64,000 nucleotides of DNA, from NCBI RefSeq assembly GCF_023702715.1, contig NZ_CP098480.1, positions 3,038,001-3,102,000 of the forward strand, written 5' to 3'. This document shows positions 27,876 through 41,283 of the stretch, piece by piece. Below the pieces are notes generated by a model. The model searched no databases, was not told where the DNA came from, and saw nothing but the letters and a program-made list of their open reading frames with translations. How positions within the stretch are numbered: the stretch's first letter is position 1; the number at the start of each line of letters is the position of its first letter. The position numbers and the translations under genes were made by a program. The stretch comes from Acinetobacter sp. C32I. GTDB lineage: Bacteria; Pseudomonadota; Gammaproteobacteria; Pseudomonadales; Moraxellaceae.

Positions 27876-28089
27876 AATTGAGTCTGAAATAAATTGTTCA
27901 AACTCGATTAGATATAAGCTTAACAAGCAATTGTTAAGAAGATATTTAATCTGAGAACTAGCAAAAACACTGAATCAAGCGTTTTGGTATATGAATTTAG
28001 ATTGAAGCTGTATGGTGATTAAGTTCACAGACAACAAACCAGTGGCAATTAAGTTTGCAACGATAACACTCACTTGTATGTGTTAACGA

Positions 28090-28105
28090 CTGTTTGGGGT
28101 TGTAT

Positions 28106-28112
<7 letters not shown>
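28090..28112 (+). other. 23S processing stalk, 5' arm
   Basis: CTGTTTGGGGTTGTATAGTC and the following AAG pair with 30990-31013 downstream of 23S, with a single one-base bulge. Confidence 0.7.
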
Positions 28113-30989
<2,877 letters not shown>

Positions 30990-30998
<9 letters not shown>

Positions 30999-31013
30999 AC
31001 AACACCCAAACAG
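30990..31013 (+). other. 23S processing stalk, 3' arm
   Basis: CTTGACTATACAACACCCAA and the following ACAG pair with the 5' arm at 28090-28112. Confidence 0.7.
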
Positions 31014-31155
31014 TTGTTGTATTCAAGATAAATTCAATACATAACTTGATTTAGTGTGAAATCTAGTTACAATACAGACCAATTATCTAATCCGTTAATA
31101 ACTCTTTCGGTACTAAGTGGCAAAAAATGTAAGACCACCCAAAACCAAAACAGTT

Positions 31156-31270
31156 TGCTGGCGACAATAGCAAGAGTGAACCACCTGATCCCTTCCCGAA
31201 CTCAGAAGTGAAACCTCTTAGCGCTGATGGTAGTGTGGCACTTGCCATGTGAGAGTAAGTCATCGCCAGC
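31156..31270 (+). rRNA. rrf: 5S ribosomal RNA
   Basis: About 115 bases; the ends GCTGGCGA and TCGCCAGC pair. Contains the conserved CCCGAACTCAGAAGTGAAAC loop and GATGGTAGTGTGG. Last gene of the rRNA operon. Confidence 0.96.
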
Positions 31271-31280
31271 TTTTAAATCT

Positions 31281-31316
31281 AAACACCCCCAACCTAACTG
31301 GTTGGGGGTGTTTTTT
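31281..31316 (+). terminator. rRNA operon terminator
   Basis: Fourteen-pair GC-rich stem AAACACCCCCAACC / GGTTGGGGGTGTTT with TAACT loop and T run; very strong. Confidence 0.96.
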
Positions 31317-31385
31317 ATTGCGTGAAAGAAAATAGGTAGTGGGAAATAGATTAAAATAAAGAAAATCTTCTACAAATCTTAATTT

Positions 31386-32069
31386 ATGGCAAACGTATAT
31401 ATTATTGGTTCTGGTAAATTAGCGAATGAATTACTCAAAGGACTGGATTTTAATCAAGAATATAAAGTCTTCGCTTGGGCTGATCGAAATAATAATGAAG
31501 CTGAGATAGCGATTGTCGTACATGTGGGTTCTGGCAGAGAGCTAAAAGAGGCCATTTCTTATTGTAAACAAACAGGTTCTACGCTTATTGAGCTATCAAC
31601 GGATATTGATTACAAGCAAGATTATTTGGATATTCCAGTCGTTTTATGCCCAAATACCAATATATTAATGCTTAAATTTATAAGTATGATTGAAAAAAGT
31701 GGGCAAAATTTCAGCCAATATCAAGTAAGTATCATTGAATCTCATCAAGCCAATAAAACCTCTGTACCTGGAACAGCGGTGGCGATGGCCAAGTCACTCA
31801 GTATGCAGGATGATGTAATCGAATCCGTACGTGATGTGAAAAGACAACAGTTTGAGCTTGGGATTCCTGAACAAAATCTAGCTCGACATGCATATCATCG
31901 TATTCAAATATCAGATGATAAATCGTGTTCAATTGTTTTGGAAACAAAGGTTTTAGGTGATTCACCATATGTAGATGGGGTTAAAGACATTATTTGTGCT
32001 GTAGGGAACAATCACTTAGAAAAACGGTTATATGATGTCATGGAGCTCATTGATAATCATTGGATTTAG
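31386..32069 (+). CDS. DapB-like dihydrodipicolinate reductase homolog, shortened
   Basis: A 227-residue protein that resembles 4-hydroxy-tetrahydrodipicolinate reductase but is about 40 residues shorter than typical DapB. It has an N-terminal Rossmann start (VYIIGSGKLANELL). The catalytic segment is IIESHQANKTSVPGTAVAMA, where H120 and K124 match the DapB catalytic His and Lys while the second His of the usual HH pair is Gln. The C-terminal ends in the family-like LYDVMELID. It may be a paralog with another substrate; a housekeeping dapB is expected elsewhere. The gene follows the rRNA operon terminator directly. Confidence 0.7.
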   Translation: MANVYIIGSGKLANELLKGLDFNQEYKVFAWADRNNNEAEIAIVVHVGSGRELKEAISYCKQTGSTLIELSTDIDYKQDYLDIPVVLCPNTNILMLKFISMIEKSGQNFSQYQVSIIESHQANKTSVPGTAVAMAKSLSMQDDVIESVRDVKRQQFELGIPEQNLARHAYHRIQISDDKSCSIVLETKVLGDSPYVDGVKDIICAVGNNHLEKRLYDVMELIDNHWI

Positions 32070-32189
32070 ATAAGGTCTGAAGAAATCATTTTTTAGTAAT
32101 ACGACAGCCTAAGACGTTTATCAATGAATGAAGGTATTTTTCAAAGATAAAATCTAGCATGCTATAACAAATCGTTTTGCCAATATTTT

Positions 32190-32915
32190 ATGCAAGAAAG
32201 ACCCTATATTCGAGCTGTGAAGTTTAAAGCACCTGAGTCCTTGGATTGGGCCAGTTATCCTTATGTCGTTCCTGCCGTTAATGATCTAGAAAGTATTGAG
32301 TTCCATCCAGAGGTAACCTTCTTTGTTGGAGAAAATGGTTCAGGAAAGTCGACCATTCTTGAAGCTTTAGCGCTTGCTTTGGGTTTTTCAGAAGAAGGTG
32401 GAACACGGAATGTACAATTAAATACTGCAACAACGGCTTCTGATTTGCATCAGGCGATTCGAACGATAAAGAGCTATAAGAAGCCCCAAGATTATTACTT
32501 TCTGCGTGCAGAGAGCTTCTATAACGTTGCAACCTATATGAAGCAAGTGGACTATTTGGTGGAGTATGGGGGAGATATACATTTGCGCTCGCATGGAGAG
32601 GCTTTCTTAAAATTATTAACAATGAAATTAAAAGGGAAAGGTTTATATCTTTTAGATGAGCCAGAAGCCGCCTTGTCTCCAACAATGTTGATGACAACCT
32701 TATCTGTTTTGGATCGTTTATGTCGGGAGCAATCTCAATTTATTATTGCCACCCATTCTCCCATTTTATTGGCTTATCCAAATGCCAAAATTTATCAATT
32801 TTCGGATTCAGGGATTAAACAAATATCTTATGAAGAAACAGAGCATTTTCGGGTAACAAAGGATTTTTTAAATAATTATCAAAAGAGAATCCAGCAGTTG
32901 TTAGAGAAAGAATAG
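32190..32915 (+). CDS. AAA/ABC-type ATPase, RecF/SMC-like
   Basis: A 241-residue P-loop ATPase. Walker A is FVGENGSGKST (residues 46-55), Walker B is LYLLDEPEAALSP, followed by a switch histidine in ATHSPILLAYPNA. This is the single-domain AAA_21/AAA_23-like family related to ABC ATPases and OLD nucleases; its task is not established. No partner nuclease is adjacent, so it is not obviously a defence system. No clear ribosome site. A GC-rich hairpin follows. Confidence 0.82.
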   Translation: MQERPYIRAVKFKAPESLDWASYPYVVPAVNDLESIEFHPEVTFFVGENGSGKSTILEALALALGFSEEGGTRNVQLNTATTASDLHQAIRTIKSYKKPQDYYFLRAESFYNVATYMKQVDYLVEYGGDIHLRSHGEAFLKLLTMKLKGKGLYLLDEPEAALSPTMLMTTLSVLDRLCREQSQFIIATHSPILLAYPNAKIYQFSDSGIKQISYEETEHFRVTKDFLNNYQKRIQQLLEKE

Positions 32916-32920
32916 ATAAA

Positions 32921-32951
32921 AAGAAGCCCCATCATCCTGACGGGGCTTCTT
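32921..32951 (+). terminator. probable terminator
   Basis: Perfect stem AAGAAGCCCC / GGGGCTTCTT with an 11-base loop; the T tail is poor on the plus strand. Confidence 0.65.
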
Positions 32952-33113
32952 CATATTCAGTTTATGTCGTTGATATCCTATTAACGACCACGTCCTGTGT
33001 GTTTTATTATTCTCAATGAGACTTCCTGTCTCTCTATGCTATATATATTAGCGATCAAGTCGAAAGTGGAATAGACGTAAATCGACCTAATCAGCGTACG
33101 CTTAGGCGTACAA

Positions 33114-33656
33114 CTAAGCGATATGATATTTCTGTAATTTGGTAACGAGAGCCGCTAATCCTTTCACTTCAAACTCATTGGCTTCAAAGTTCTCGTCTTT
33201 ATTACGTTTAAAGATGTCGCGAATTTCAATCACTGCATTGGGATCAACTAGACCTAAGCTAGAGGTCACTTGGCGAATTTGACTGATTGAACGTGAGCCA
33301 TTGGTTGAACCATAACCGATAAAGGCTGCAGGTTTACCTTGCCATTCTTTACCCACATAATCCAAGGCATTCTTCAATGCTGGACTATAGCCATGGTTAT
33401 ATTCAGGGCTAATGAAGATAAATGCCTGCGCCTGCGCAATTTTATCTGCCCATTGCTGTTGTTTCGGTTGATCATAGATGCCTGTTGCCGGTGGATGAGA
33501 ACCCGCAAAGAGCGGTAAGTCCCATTCCTTAAGATCAACAACTTCGGTTTGAATATCTTTTAATGCGAGTTCAGTGGTTGCTTGCTGCACCCAATTGGCG
33601 ATTTTGATCGCTGTACGACCTTCCCGAACACTACCAACAATAATATAAATCAGCAT
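33114..33656 (-). CDS. NAD(P)H-dependent FMN reductase family protein
   Basis: Flavodoxin-like reductase of 180 residues. It starts MLIYIIVGSVREGRTAIKIA (FMN phosphate loop SVREGR) and has the signature PEYNHGYSPALKNALDYVGKEW and IGYGSTNGSRS. It reduces FMN or a quinone using NAD(P)H in the cytoplasm. It could in principle supply reduced flavin for the alkanesulfonate monooxygenase in this window, but it is 10 kb away and not in that operon. Confidence 0.9.
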   Translation of the reverse strand: MLIYIIVGSVREGRTAIKIANWVQQATTELALKDIQTEVVDLKEWDLPLFAGSHPPATGIYDQPKQQQWADKIAQAQAFIFISPEYNHGYSPALKNALDYVGKEWQGKPAAFIGYGSTNGSRSISQIRQVTSSLGLVDPNAVIEIRDIFKRNKDENFEANEFEVKGLAALVTKLQKYHIA

Positions 33657-33733
33657 GTTTAAATTCCTATGTGTTATTGCTTTGATTTTAAAAATGAATG
33701 CCTTTTAATGATCTTATACTTTTTTTAGGCGAT

Positions 33734-33762
33734 AAAAAAAGCTCTCATTTGAGAGCTTTTTT
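33734..33762. terminator. bidirectional-looking terminator after fkpB
   Basis: AAAAAAAGCTCTCA / TGAGAGCTTTTTT palindrome; ends the ileS-lspA-fkpB transcript on the minus strand. Confidence 0.88.
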
Positions 33763-33763
33763 G

Positions 33764-34246
33764 TTACATCAATTTGATGCCTTGCTGGCCTGCTGGGGTG
33801 ACTTTGAAGATTTCCACTTCAAAAGTAATATTTTTGCCTGCCAGTGGATGATTAAAATCAATCTCTGTGATGTCATCATTGACTGATTTTACGATGCCAA
33901 ACAAAGTTGCTTTGGCCTTATCTTCAAATTCAATCATATGACCCACAATTGGGCGTTGCTCAAATTTAACCGTATCGAAGGTCTGAATATTTTCAGGATT
34001 CCAAGGACCAAAGGAATCTTCTGGTGGTAAATGTACGGTACGACGGTCGCCTGCACGTAAACCAAATAATGCCTTTTCGAACCCTGGCAGCAAGTTACCA
34101 TCGCCAATCACGAGGCTGACAGGTTCTTCACGACCACGGGTATTGTCGATTTCAACACCATTTTCAATAGAGACTGAAAAGTGTAATTCGACTTTTGAGC
34201 CTTCTTGAATACGAATTTCTTCGTTTGGTTGAATAATTTCAGTCAT
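33764..34246 (-). CDS. fkpB: FKBP-type peptidyl-prolyl isomerase, SlpA/FkpB-like
   Basis: About 160 residues, the SlyD/SlpA subgroup of FKBPs. Seen: VELHFSVSIENGVEIDNT, LVIGDGNLLPGFEKALFGLRAGDRRTVHLPPEDSFGPWNPENI, then DFNHPLAGKNITFEVEIFKV. The insert-in-flap domain between the halves gives chaperone activity. The start at 34246 lies one base after the lspA stop; an in-frame ATG at 34255 inside lspA is an alternative. Order ileS-lspA-fkpB matches other proteobacteria; ispH does not follow here. Confidence 0.9.
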   Translation of the reverse strand: MTEIIQPNEEIRIQEGSKVELHFSVSIENGVEIDNTRGREEPVSLVIGDGNLLPGFEKALFGLRAGDRRTVHLPPEDSFGPWNPENIQTFDTVKFEQRPIVGHMIEFEDKAKATLFGIVKSVNDDITEIDFNHPLAGKNITFEVEIFKVTPAGQQGIKLM

Positions 34247-34247
34247 G

Positions 34248-34790
34248 TTATGCATCCGCGTTTTGGTTGCGTTTCTTCTCAAGGAAGAAGGTATCAATCA
34301 GCAGTAAAATCGTGCCTAGGGTAATTGAGCTATCCGCAAGGTTGAAGGCTGGGAAATGGCTGTTTTGATAATAAACATGAATAAAATCGACCACATAGCC
34401 TAAGCTAACACGATCAATCAAATTGCCAATTGCACCACCGAGAATCAATGCAATCGCCATCGGTAACACGATCATTTTCTTTGGCATACGCATTAGCCAG
34501 AAAATGAAAATGAGTGATACCATACCTGCTAAAGAGGTAAAGAAGTAGCGTTGCCAGCCACCTGCATCCGACAAAAAGCTGAATGCTGCACCATAGTTAT
34601 GCAACAGCGTCCAATTTAAAAAGGGCAGTACAGGAACAGGATCTGCATAATTTAAATGTGAACTGGCAATCCATTTGGTCCATTGGTCCAGCACAATGGC
34701 AAGGACTGAAAGTCCAAGCCAAAGCAGGTTATGCGGATAAAATTGGAATAAGCCTTTTTTTGCTGGGCTAGTTTGCACAGAATTATGCAT
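34248..34790 (-). CDS. lspA: lipoprotein signal peptidase LspA
   Basis: Inner-membrane aspartyl protease of 180 residues that cleaves prolipoprotein signal peptides after lipidation. Four membrane segments. Catalytic-site blocks include [45 protein letters not shown] and [11 protein letters not shown]. Both active-site Asp regions (NLIDR and FNLADSSI) are intact. The start overlaps the ileS stop by eight bases. Confidence 0.97.
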   Translation of the reverse strand: MHNSVQTSPAKKGLFQFYPHNLLWLGLSVLAIVLDQWTKWIASSHLNYADPVPVLPFLNWTLLHNYGAAFSFLSDAGGWQRYFFTSLAGMVSLIFIFWLMRMPKKMIVLPMAIALILGGAIGNLIDRVSLGYVVDFIHVYYQNSHFPAFNLADSSITLGTILLLIDTFFLEKKRNQNADA

Positions 34791-37620
34791 ATTTTCTCAC
34801 TTCGCCACTGCCTGTGACGTTGATAATACAACGAGCGCATAAACCAGCATGGCCAACGTGTGTATTTACATCAGGCAATACATGCCAGCAACGTACACAT
34901 TTTTCACCATCTGCCGCCGAAACTTGCACACGCAGACCTTCGAGGTCTGTGCTTTCGCCTTGTTCAGCATAAGGGTGAACGATGACTTGAGAGGTAATCA
35001 AGACAAAACGTAATTCATCAGCCAATTGGTTTAACAATGTTTGTAATGCTTCATCTGCCCAAAGTTCAACTTTAGCAGATAGGTTACTACCGATGAGTTT
35101 AGCGTTACGTGCTGCTTCAATCTGTTTATTTACTGCTGATTTTACGCTAATCAATGTTTGCCAATCTGCTTCAGACAGTAAGTTTGCTGTTGATGCAGTT
35201 GGGATGTCATACCATTCAGCAGTAAATACATATTTTCCAGTTTGTTCTGGAATCAATGGCCAAGCTTCCTGTGCGGTAAAGCTGAGAATAGGTGACATCC
35301 AACGAACAAAAGCTTGCACAATATGATACAGCGCTGTTTGCGCAGAATGACGTGCCTGTGAATCTGCTTTGGTGGTGTACTGACGATCTTTGATGATGTC
35401 GAGGTAGAAACCACCCAAGTCATTAATACAGAAGCTTGTTAGCGCATTAGTGACGATATGGAAGTTCATCTCTTCATAGGCTTGCTGAATGGTTTTTTGA
35501 ACCTCAGCAGCGCGTTGCAAGATGTATTGGTCCAATGCAATCAACTGGTCGACTGGTAAAGCATCTGTTGATGGTTTGAAGCCATTCAAGTTTGCCAACA
35601 AGAAACGTAAGGTATTACGAATACGACGATAACCATCTGATGCGCGGCTAAAGATCTCTTTACCAGCTGTCATCTCGTAACGATAGTCAGCAGACGCGAT
35701 CCAGAAGCGTAAGCCATCAGCACCCATATCTTTGATAATGTCTTGTGGGGTAATGATGTTGCCTAATGATTTAGACATCTTACGGCCTTTCTCATCAACC
35801 ACGAAACCGTGGGTGAGTAGGCCTTTATATGGTGCACGTTCATTGATCGCGATCGAAGTTAACAACGACGATTGGAACCAGCCACGGTGTTGATCTGAAC
35901 CTTCAAGATATAAGTCTGCTGGATCTTGTAGATCATCACGTTCACGCAGCACAGCGTAGTGTGTAGTTCCAGAGTCAAACCAAACGTCTAAGGTATCGCG
36001 TACTGCATTATATTGTTCTGCATCAGCACCGATGAATTCACTCGCTTCACGGTTATACCAACCATCGATACCTTCTTGTTCGATCAGTTTAGCCACTTCT
36101 TCGATCAATTCAGGTGTGCGTGGGTGTAATGCATTGGTATCTTTGTGTACAAAGAATGGGATTGGTACACCCCAAGTACGTTGGCGTGAGATACACCAGT
36201 CTGGACGACCTTCAATCATCGACTGAATACGGCTTTGTCCCCAATCCGGCACAAATTCAATCTCATTTTCAATTGCATTCAAGGCATTTTGGCGCAGACC
36301 ATTGGCATCCATGCTGATAAACCACTGAGGTGTCGCACGGAAGATAATTGGAGTTTTATGGCGCCAGCAGTGCGGATAGCTATGTTTAATTGGCTGATGT
36401 GCCCATAAACGACCAACTGCACCCAATGCCTCAATGATTTGAGGATTGGCTTTATAGATGTGTTCACCTGCAAAAATTGGTGATGTTGGTAAATAAACAC
36501 CATTACCACCGACAGGGTTTTCAACTTTTAATTGATACAGCAAACCGACTTTGTAATCGTCTACACCATGGCCGGGTGCAGTATGAACGGCACCTGTACC
36601 GCTGGTTGCAATCACGTGCTCGCCTAAAATGACAGGCACCTGACGATCTGCCAACAGCGGATGTTGTAAAAGAAGGTTCTCGATTGCAGCGCCTTTGAAA
36701 TCTGCGAGTACAACTGGATTTTCCAGTTTGTAACGTTCGATTGCTGATTCAACCAAGTCTTTGGCCAGAATAAAGTTTTGCGTACCACGGTCAGTGGTCA
36801 CTTGAACCAATTGATAGTCGATTTCAGCATGGAGTGCCACGGCTTGGTTAGCAGGCAAAGTCCATGGGGTGGTGGTCCAAATGACGATATCCGTGGCATC
36901 TTGAACATCAACATTCAAACGTATGCTGAGATCTTTGAGATCCACAACCGTGAAACCAACATCAATCGCATCTGATTTTTTGTCTTCGTATTCAACTTCA
37001 GCTTCAGCCAATGATGAACCACAGTCCATACACCAGTTCACTGGTTTTAGACCTGGTTCGATATGACCTGCTTTGGCAATGGCACCCAAGGCACGCACGA
37101 TGTCAGCTTCTTGCTTGAAGTTCATGGTGAGGTATGGATTGTCCCAATCACCAAACACGCCCATACGCACAAAGTCTTTCTTCTGCAATTCGACTTGGGT
37201 GTAGGCATATTCACGGCAAGCCTTACGGAAAGTTGAGGCATCAACTTTAACGCCTACTTTACCGACTTTTTCTTCGACTTTCAGTTCGATTGGTAGGCCG
37301 TGACAGTCCCAACCCGGCACATACGGTGCATCGAAGCCATCTAAAACGCGGCTTTTAATAATGATGTCTTTTAACACTTTATTGACTGCATGGCCTAAAT
37401 GGATTTGACCATTGGCATATGGAGGGCCGTCATGCAGTACATATTTTTTCTTGCCAATACGCGCTTCACGAATCTGCTGATAAATGTTGTCGGCATACCA
37501 CTCTTCTAACCATTTGGCTTCACGCACAGCCAAGTTTGCCTTCATGGCAAATTCAGTCGCTGGCAAATTGAGTGTGGCTTTATAATCCACTGCATTTTCA
37601 GGAGTTTGCTTATCGCTCAT
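34783..37620 (-). CDS. ileS: isoleucyl-tRNA synthetase
   Basis: Class I synthetase of 945 residues that charges tRNA-Ile. HIGH motif in [16 protein letters not shown], editing domain in the middle ([25 protein letters not shown]), KMSKS in [12 protein letters not shown], and a C-terminal zinc ribbon CVRCWHVL...LCARC. Normal length. The ribosome site is GGAAGAAAAC. Upstream partner ribF lies 88 bases away on the same strand. Confidence 0.99.
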   Translation of the reverse strand: MSDKQTPENAVDYKATLNLPATEFAMKANLAVREAKWLEEWYADNIYQQIREARIGKKKYVLHDGPPYANGQIHLGHAVNKVLKDIIIKSRVLDGFDAPYVPGWDCHGLPIELKVEEKVGKVGVKVDASTFRKACREYAYTQVELQKKDFVRMGVFGDWDNPYLTMNFKQEADIVRALGAIAKAGHIEPGLKPVNWCMDCGSSLAEAEVEYEDKKSDAIDVGFTVVDLKDLSIRLNVDVQDATDIVIWTTTPWTLPANQAVALHAEIDYQLVQVTTDRGTQNFILAKDLVESAIERYKLENPVVLADFKGAAIENLLLQHPLLADRQVPVILGEHVIATSGTGAVHTAPGHGVDDYKVGLLYQLKVENPVGGNGVYLPTSPIFAGEHIYKANPQIIEALGAVGRLWAHQPIKHSYPHCWRHKTPIIFRATPQWFISMDANGLRQNALNAIENEIEFVPDWGQSRIQSMIEGRPDWCISRQRTWGVPIPFFVHKDTNALHPRTPELIEEVAKLIEQEGIDGWYNREASEFIGADAEQYNAVRDTLDVWFDSGTTHYAVLRERDDLQDPADLYLEGSDQHRGWFQSSLLTSIAINERAPYKGLLTHGFVVDEKGRKMSKSLGNIITPQDIIKDMGADGLRFWIASADYRYEMTAGKEIFSRASDGYRRIRNTLRFLLANLNGFKPSTDALPVDQLIALDQYILQRAAEVQKTIQQAYEEMNFHIVTNALTSFCINDLGGFYLDIIKDRQYTTKADSQARHSAQTALYHIVQAFVRWMSPILSFTAQEAWPLIPEQTGKYVFTAEWYDIPTASTANLLSEADWQTLISVKSAVNKQIEAARNAKLIGSNLSAKVELWADEALQTLLNQLADELRFVLITSQVIVHPYAEQGESTDLEGLRVQVSAADGEKCVRCWHVLPDVNTHVGHAGLCARCIINVTGSGEVRKYA

Positions 37621-37708
37621 GCAAGTTTTCTTCCAGTTTGATCAGTTGGTAAACTGACATGTTTTACATTAGGATTTGTGAAATATTAACAAATCCTACT
37701 ATTTAAAT

Positions 37709-38710
37709 TTAAAAAGGAAATTCTGGTGTGCGTTTACGATAGTCTCGTAACTTTTGCACATCATCATCAATTCCGGCTTTGAGGGCTTCAAGCGAAGGGT
37801 AATTCAGTTCACCATGCAAATAGTGAAGAAAGGTTACCCGCATCAATAAGCCATACAGATTAGCAGAAACATCAGGGAAATGTACCTCTAATCGCCATTC
37901 TGGCTGGTCTTGTTTGATGGCTGGGCGTGTCCCCACATGACCTGCACCAAACAAACTGTCAGCTTGATAGCCTGCAATCCCGTTGAGGGCAGGATCTGAA
38001 TGTTTTACTTTTGCATTTAATGATGCATTTTCACAGACCACATCCACCGCATAAATCCCGTTTAAACAGGGTTTGTGACGGTTTAAACGCACATTAATCG
38101 TTGGAAAATCAAGGGTACGACCAATCTGATCGCCATATTGCACTCGGCCTGTGATGCTATAAGGACGACCCAGTAGTTTTGCCGCTAACGCCAGATCACC
38201 CTGTTGAAGGACCTGACGAATACGGGTTGAACTGACACGTTCACCATTTAAAGCCACGGTATTTAAATTGGTGACATCAAAACCGTAGTCACGTAAGAAT
38301 TCACTGTTGCCTTGGCGGTCTTTGCCAAAATGAAAATCATCGCCTAGCACCAAGCTTTGTGCATTGAGTTTTAATTTGAGTAGGTCGGCAAATTCAGTGG
38401 CATTTAAACTTCTAAAATATTGATCAAATTTCGCAACAGCAATGTAGTCCACACCGAGCTCAGTTAAATATTCTACTTTTTCTCTGAGTGAGTTGATGCG
38501 TGGCGGTGCCTCATAACCTTTAAAAAATTCAAGTGGTTGTGGCTCAAAAATCATTACCAAGGTCTTTAAGCCTTGCGCTTCAGCCAACGTTTTGAGTTGA
38601 GCAATCATCGCTTGATGGCCGAGATGGACACCATCAAAATTGCCAATCGTTACCGCAGTCGGCGGTAACTGAAAATCTGGCGATAATGCATTAAGACGAA
38701 GCAACTTCAT
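37709..38710 (-). CDS. ribF: bifunctional riboflavin kinase/FAD synthetase
   Basis: About 333 residues. N-terminal nucleotidyltransferase (FAD synthetase) with TIGNFDGVHLGHQAMI, then a C-terminal flavokinase (TGRVQYGDQIGRTLDFPTINV, LNGIYAV). Converts riboflavin to FMN and FAD. The start at 38710 (MKLLRLNALSP) fits the family; the nine upstream codons are unlikely. Part of the ribF-ileS-lspA-fkpB cluster. Confidence 0.97.
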   Translation of the reverse strand: MKLLRLNALSPDFQLPPTAVTIGNFDGVHLGHQAMIAQLKTLAEAQGLKTLVMIFEPQPLEFFKGYEAPPRINSLREKVEYLTELGVDYIAVAKFDQYFRSLNATEFADLLKLKLNAQSLVLGDDFHFGKDRQGNSEFLRDYGFDVTNLNTVALNGERVSSTRIRQVLQQGDLALAAKLLGRPYSITGRVQYGDQIGRTLDFPTINVRLNRHKPCLNGIYAVDVVCENASLNAKVKHSDPALNGIAGYQADSLFGAGHVGTRPAIKQDQPEWRLEVHFPDVSANLYGLLMRVTFLHYLHGELNYPSLEALKAGIDDDVQKLRDYRKRTPEFPF

Positions 38711-38917
38711 GAGCGTTAAATACAGTGATTTTTGCAAAGGCTATATATTGCCATATTCTCAGCGTTTCGTCTTGTTGTTGTGTTTTTACACAGAAAAATT
38801 TCAATATTTAAAGTTTTTACATCAATTAAATTGATTCATTAAATAAAAATAAATCAATTTTTCTTATTTGTGGATTGACCTAAAATAACTGCATAGTCGC
38901 TTGATATTGAGAAAGAG

Positions 38918-40051
38918 ATGAAAAAGCCGTTTTATCAGCTAGAGCAGAGCATCGATGTGATTCGCCATTTTACCCCGAACTGGTTTACTGCAACCATGGG
39001 AACGGGTGTGGTTGCGATGATTTTAGCACAACTGCCTTTTGCCTCATCTGTTTTATTTATGCTTGCGACTAAATTATGGCAGTTTAATATTTTGTTATTT
39101 AGCACTTTTAGCGTGCTGTATATCTTACGCTGGATTTTATTTCCGGCTGAAGCCAAGCAAATTTTTACTCACCCCAACATGAGCTTATTCCTCGGTGCGA
39201 TTCCGATGGGCTTAGCCACAATTGCCAATGGTTTTCTCAGTTTCGGTACCCATTTATATGGTGATATTGCCGTTCAAATTGCCACTTACCTTTGGTATAT
39301 CGATGTTGTTCTTGCGGTAGTGATTGCGTGGGTGGTGCCATTCTGTATGTTTAGCTGCCAAGATCATCAATTACATCGTATGACTGCGGTATGGTTACTC
39401 CCGATCGTGGCCTGTGAAGTTGCTGCTAGCTCTGCGGGGCTGCTATTACAGCATTTAGCTGCCGATCAACATGCATTAACCATCTTGATCACAGGCTATG
39501 TGTTATGGGGTATTTCTGTACTACCTGCTTTTGCGATCTTAACCATTTTGATGTTACGTTTAGCTTTACACCAGTTACCTGAAAAAGAAGTCGCGATTTC
39601 TAGCTGGTTATGTTTAGGACCGATTGGAACAGGGGCATTAGCGTTATTATTACTAGGTGAGCAAGCACCACGTATTATGCAGGCGATGGGCTTTGAAGGC
39701 TTAGCGACATTACTTCCAGCCTTGGGCATTGTGGCAAGTTTGGTTTTATTAGGTTTTGGCTTATGGTGGTTTGGGATTGCGATTTTGACCACACTGCGCC
39801 ATATGCGTACTGGCATTCCATTTAACTTAGGTTGGTGGGGACTGACTTTCCCATTCGGTGTGTTTATCTTGGCGATCTTCAACTTGGCGCATCAGTTACA
39901 TATCGATTTCTTACAGTATGCGGCTGTGGTTTTAAGTCTGTTGTTGGTTGGTCTATGGACATTGGTGATGAAGAAAACACTGGCAGGGGCGTATAGTGGT
40001 CAATTATTTTTCTCTCCTTGTTTAGTCGCCTTACAGCAGAAGATGCAATAA
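38918..40051 (+). CDS. TDT/SLAC1-family transporter (TehA-like)
   Basis: Integral membrane protein of 377 residues with about ten membrane segments. The start FTPNWFTATMGTGVVAMIL is the typical first segment of the tellurite-resistance/dicarboxylate transporter (SLAC1, Mae1, Ssu1) family. Substrate could be a dicarboxylate, sulfite or another anion; sequence does not decide. It stands alone with its own terminator. Confidence 0.88.
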   Translation: MKKPFYQLEQSIDVIRHFTPNWFTATMGTGVVAMILAQLPFASSVLFMLATKLWQFNILLFSTFSVLYILRWILFPAEAKQIFTHPNMSLFLGAIPMGLATIANGFLSFGTHLYGDIAVQIATYLWYIDVVLAVVIAWVVPFCMFSCQDHQLHRMTAVWLLPIVACEVAASSAGLLLQHLAADQHALTILITGYVLWGISVLPAFAILTILMLRLALHQLPEKEVAISSWLCLGPIGTGALALLLLGEQAPRIMQAMGFEGLATLLPALGIVASLVLLGFGLWWFGIAILTTLRHMRTGIPFNLGWWGLTFPFGVFILAIFNLAHQLHIDFLQYAAVVLSLLLVGLWTLVMKKTLAGAYSGQLFFSPCLVALQQKMQ

Positions 40052-40056
40052 TATCG

Positions 40057-40081
40057 AGGTGTGCCGAAGCACACCTTTTTT
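40057..40081 (+). terminator. rho-independent terminator
   Basis: Stem AGGTGTGC / GCACACCT with CGAA loop, then T run (40057-40081). Confidence 0.92.
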
Positions 40082-40114
40082 GTGTCTCTATTTTGATTTG
40101 AACGAGTCTTTTTT

Positions 40115-40681
40115 ATGAATGCTGATATTGCTCTGATTATGGCTTTGCCGAATGAATCTAAAGGCTTGTTTGAACAAGCAGGCATTGACGTTCATTACAG
40201 TGGCATCGGCAAAATTAATGCGGCATTCAAGGCATTTGAAGTGATTCAAAAGACGGGCTGCAAAACGCTGATAAATTTAGGCAGTGCAGGAAGTTCACAT
40301 TTTGATGCGCATAGTCTGGTTGAGGTGATTACTTTTGTGCAGCGTGATATGGATGTATCTCCTTTGGGTTTTGCCGTTGGGGTCACCCCGATGGATGATG
40401 AGATTCCAGCGGAGATCCATACTCAACCCCATTTTGAACTTTTACCCAAAGGGATTTGTGGAACGGGTGATTCTTTTGAAATAGGGATTCCTAAAGTCAG
40501 TTGTAATCTCGTGGATATGGAAGCCTATGCCTTGGCTAAAGTGTGCCGAAAATTGGGTGTACGTTTGATTTCAGTTAAATATATTACTGATGGTGCCAAT
40601 GATACGGCTCATTTGGATTGGGAAGAAAATCTGCTAGTTGGTGCACAAAAATTATTGGCGCTGTATCAAGCACATTTTTAA
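40115..40681 (+). CDS. purine-nucleoside phosphorylase/MTA-SAH nucleosidase-like protein
   Basis: A 188-residue member of the PNP/UDP family. Motifs: ALIMALPNES, YSGIGKINAAFKAFE, LINLGSAGSS, the nucleoside-binding VDMEAYALAKVC, and the catalytic-Asp region KYITDGANDTA. It is shorter than the usual 230-residue MtnN, so it may be a specialised nucleosidase. Likely cytoplasmic. No operon partner. Confidence 0.82.
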   Translation: MNADIALIMALPNESKGLFEQAGIDVHYSGIGKINAAFKAFEVIQKTGCKTLINLGSAGSSHFDAHSLVEVITFVQRDMDVSPLGFAVGVTPMDDEIPAEIHTQPHFELLPKGICGTGDSFEIGIPKVSCNLVDMEAYALAKVCRKLGVRLISVKYITDGANDTAHLDWEENLLVGAQKLLALYQAHF

Positions 40682-40907
40682 ATGCAATGGTCTAACGTTG
40701 TGATAAACATTGTTTTGTTTCTAAGATATTGAAAATAAATAATGGTTTTGTGGTGAATTCGCATAACGACCATTATGTTAAATAGGCGTAAAATTTAATG
40801 GAGTTTGGAGTTCTCATAAGAGATTTTATGTTAATCAGATGATCGAAAGGCCCTATTTATGGGCCTTGGGACTGTTTTAAATTTTGTGTAAGTACTTAAT
40901 TTTCATT

Positions 40908-41282
40908 TTAATTACACTTAAATCCTGATAACTGTAATTCTTGTTTTAGATTATCAGCACCTTCTGAAGTCATAAAATTTTGGAGATAGTTTGTTGATTC
41001 AAAATAAGACTCATGGACTGTGTTATTTACGATAATGTTGTCAGCTTTTATAACTGCATTTGCCATTGAACACACTTCTTTTTTATCTTTATCAGTCAGA
41101 ACCTTTACATCATTTTCAGCGTTATTCAATATCAATTTGCCACGAACAATGATTTCTAATTGTGGGTAAACTTTTTCTAGCATCTGTAAATATTTCTTTT
41201 CATCTGCATAATTTGGATATTCTTTCGCTTGAATTGTACTGATTGCTGAAATAGTAAGTAGGCTAATTAGGATCTTTTTCAT
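40908..41282 (-). CDS. hypothetical small secreted protein
   Basis: 124 residues with a signal peptide (MKKILISLLTISAISTIQA). The mature part holds two cysteines (KEVCSMANAV and the last residues FKCN), probably a disulfide. No known domain. It follows directly after a minus-strand coding remnant whose stop lies one base before this start, as if both were once an operon. Confidence 0.65.
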   Translation of the reverse strand: MKKILISLLTISAISTIQAKEYPNYADEKKYLQMLEKVYPQLEIIVRGKLILNNAENDVKVLTDKDKKEVCSMANAVIKADNIIVNNTVHESYFESTNYLQNFMTSEGADNLKQELQLSGFKCN

Positions 41283-41283
41283 T

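Noticed and set aside
32190..32915. Anti-phage defence system around the ATPase
   Set aside because: A lone ATPase without nuclease, reverse transcriptase or toxin partner; neighbours are housekeeping-type genes.
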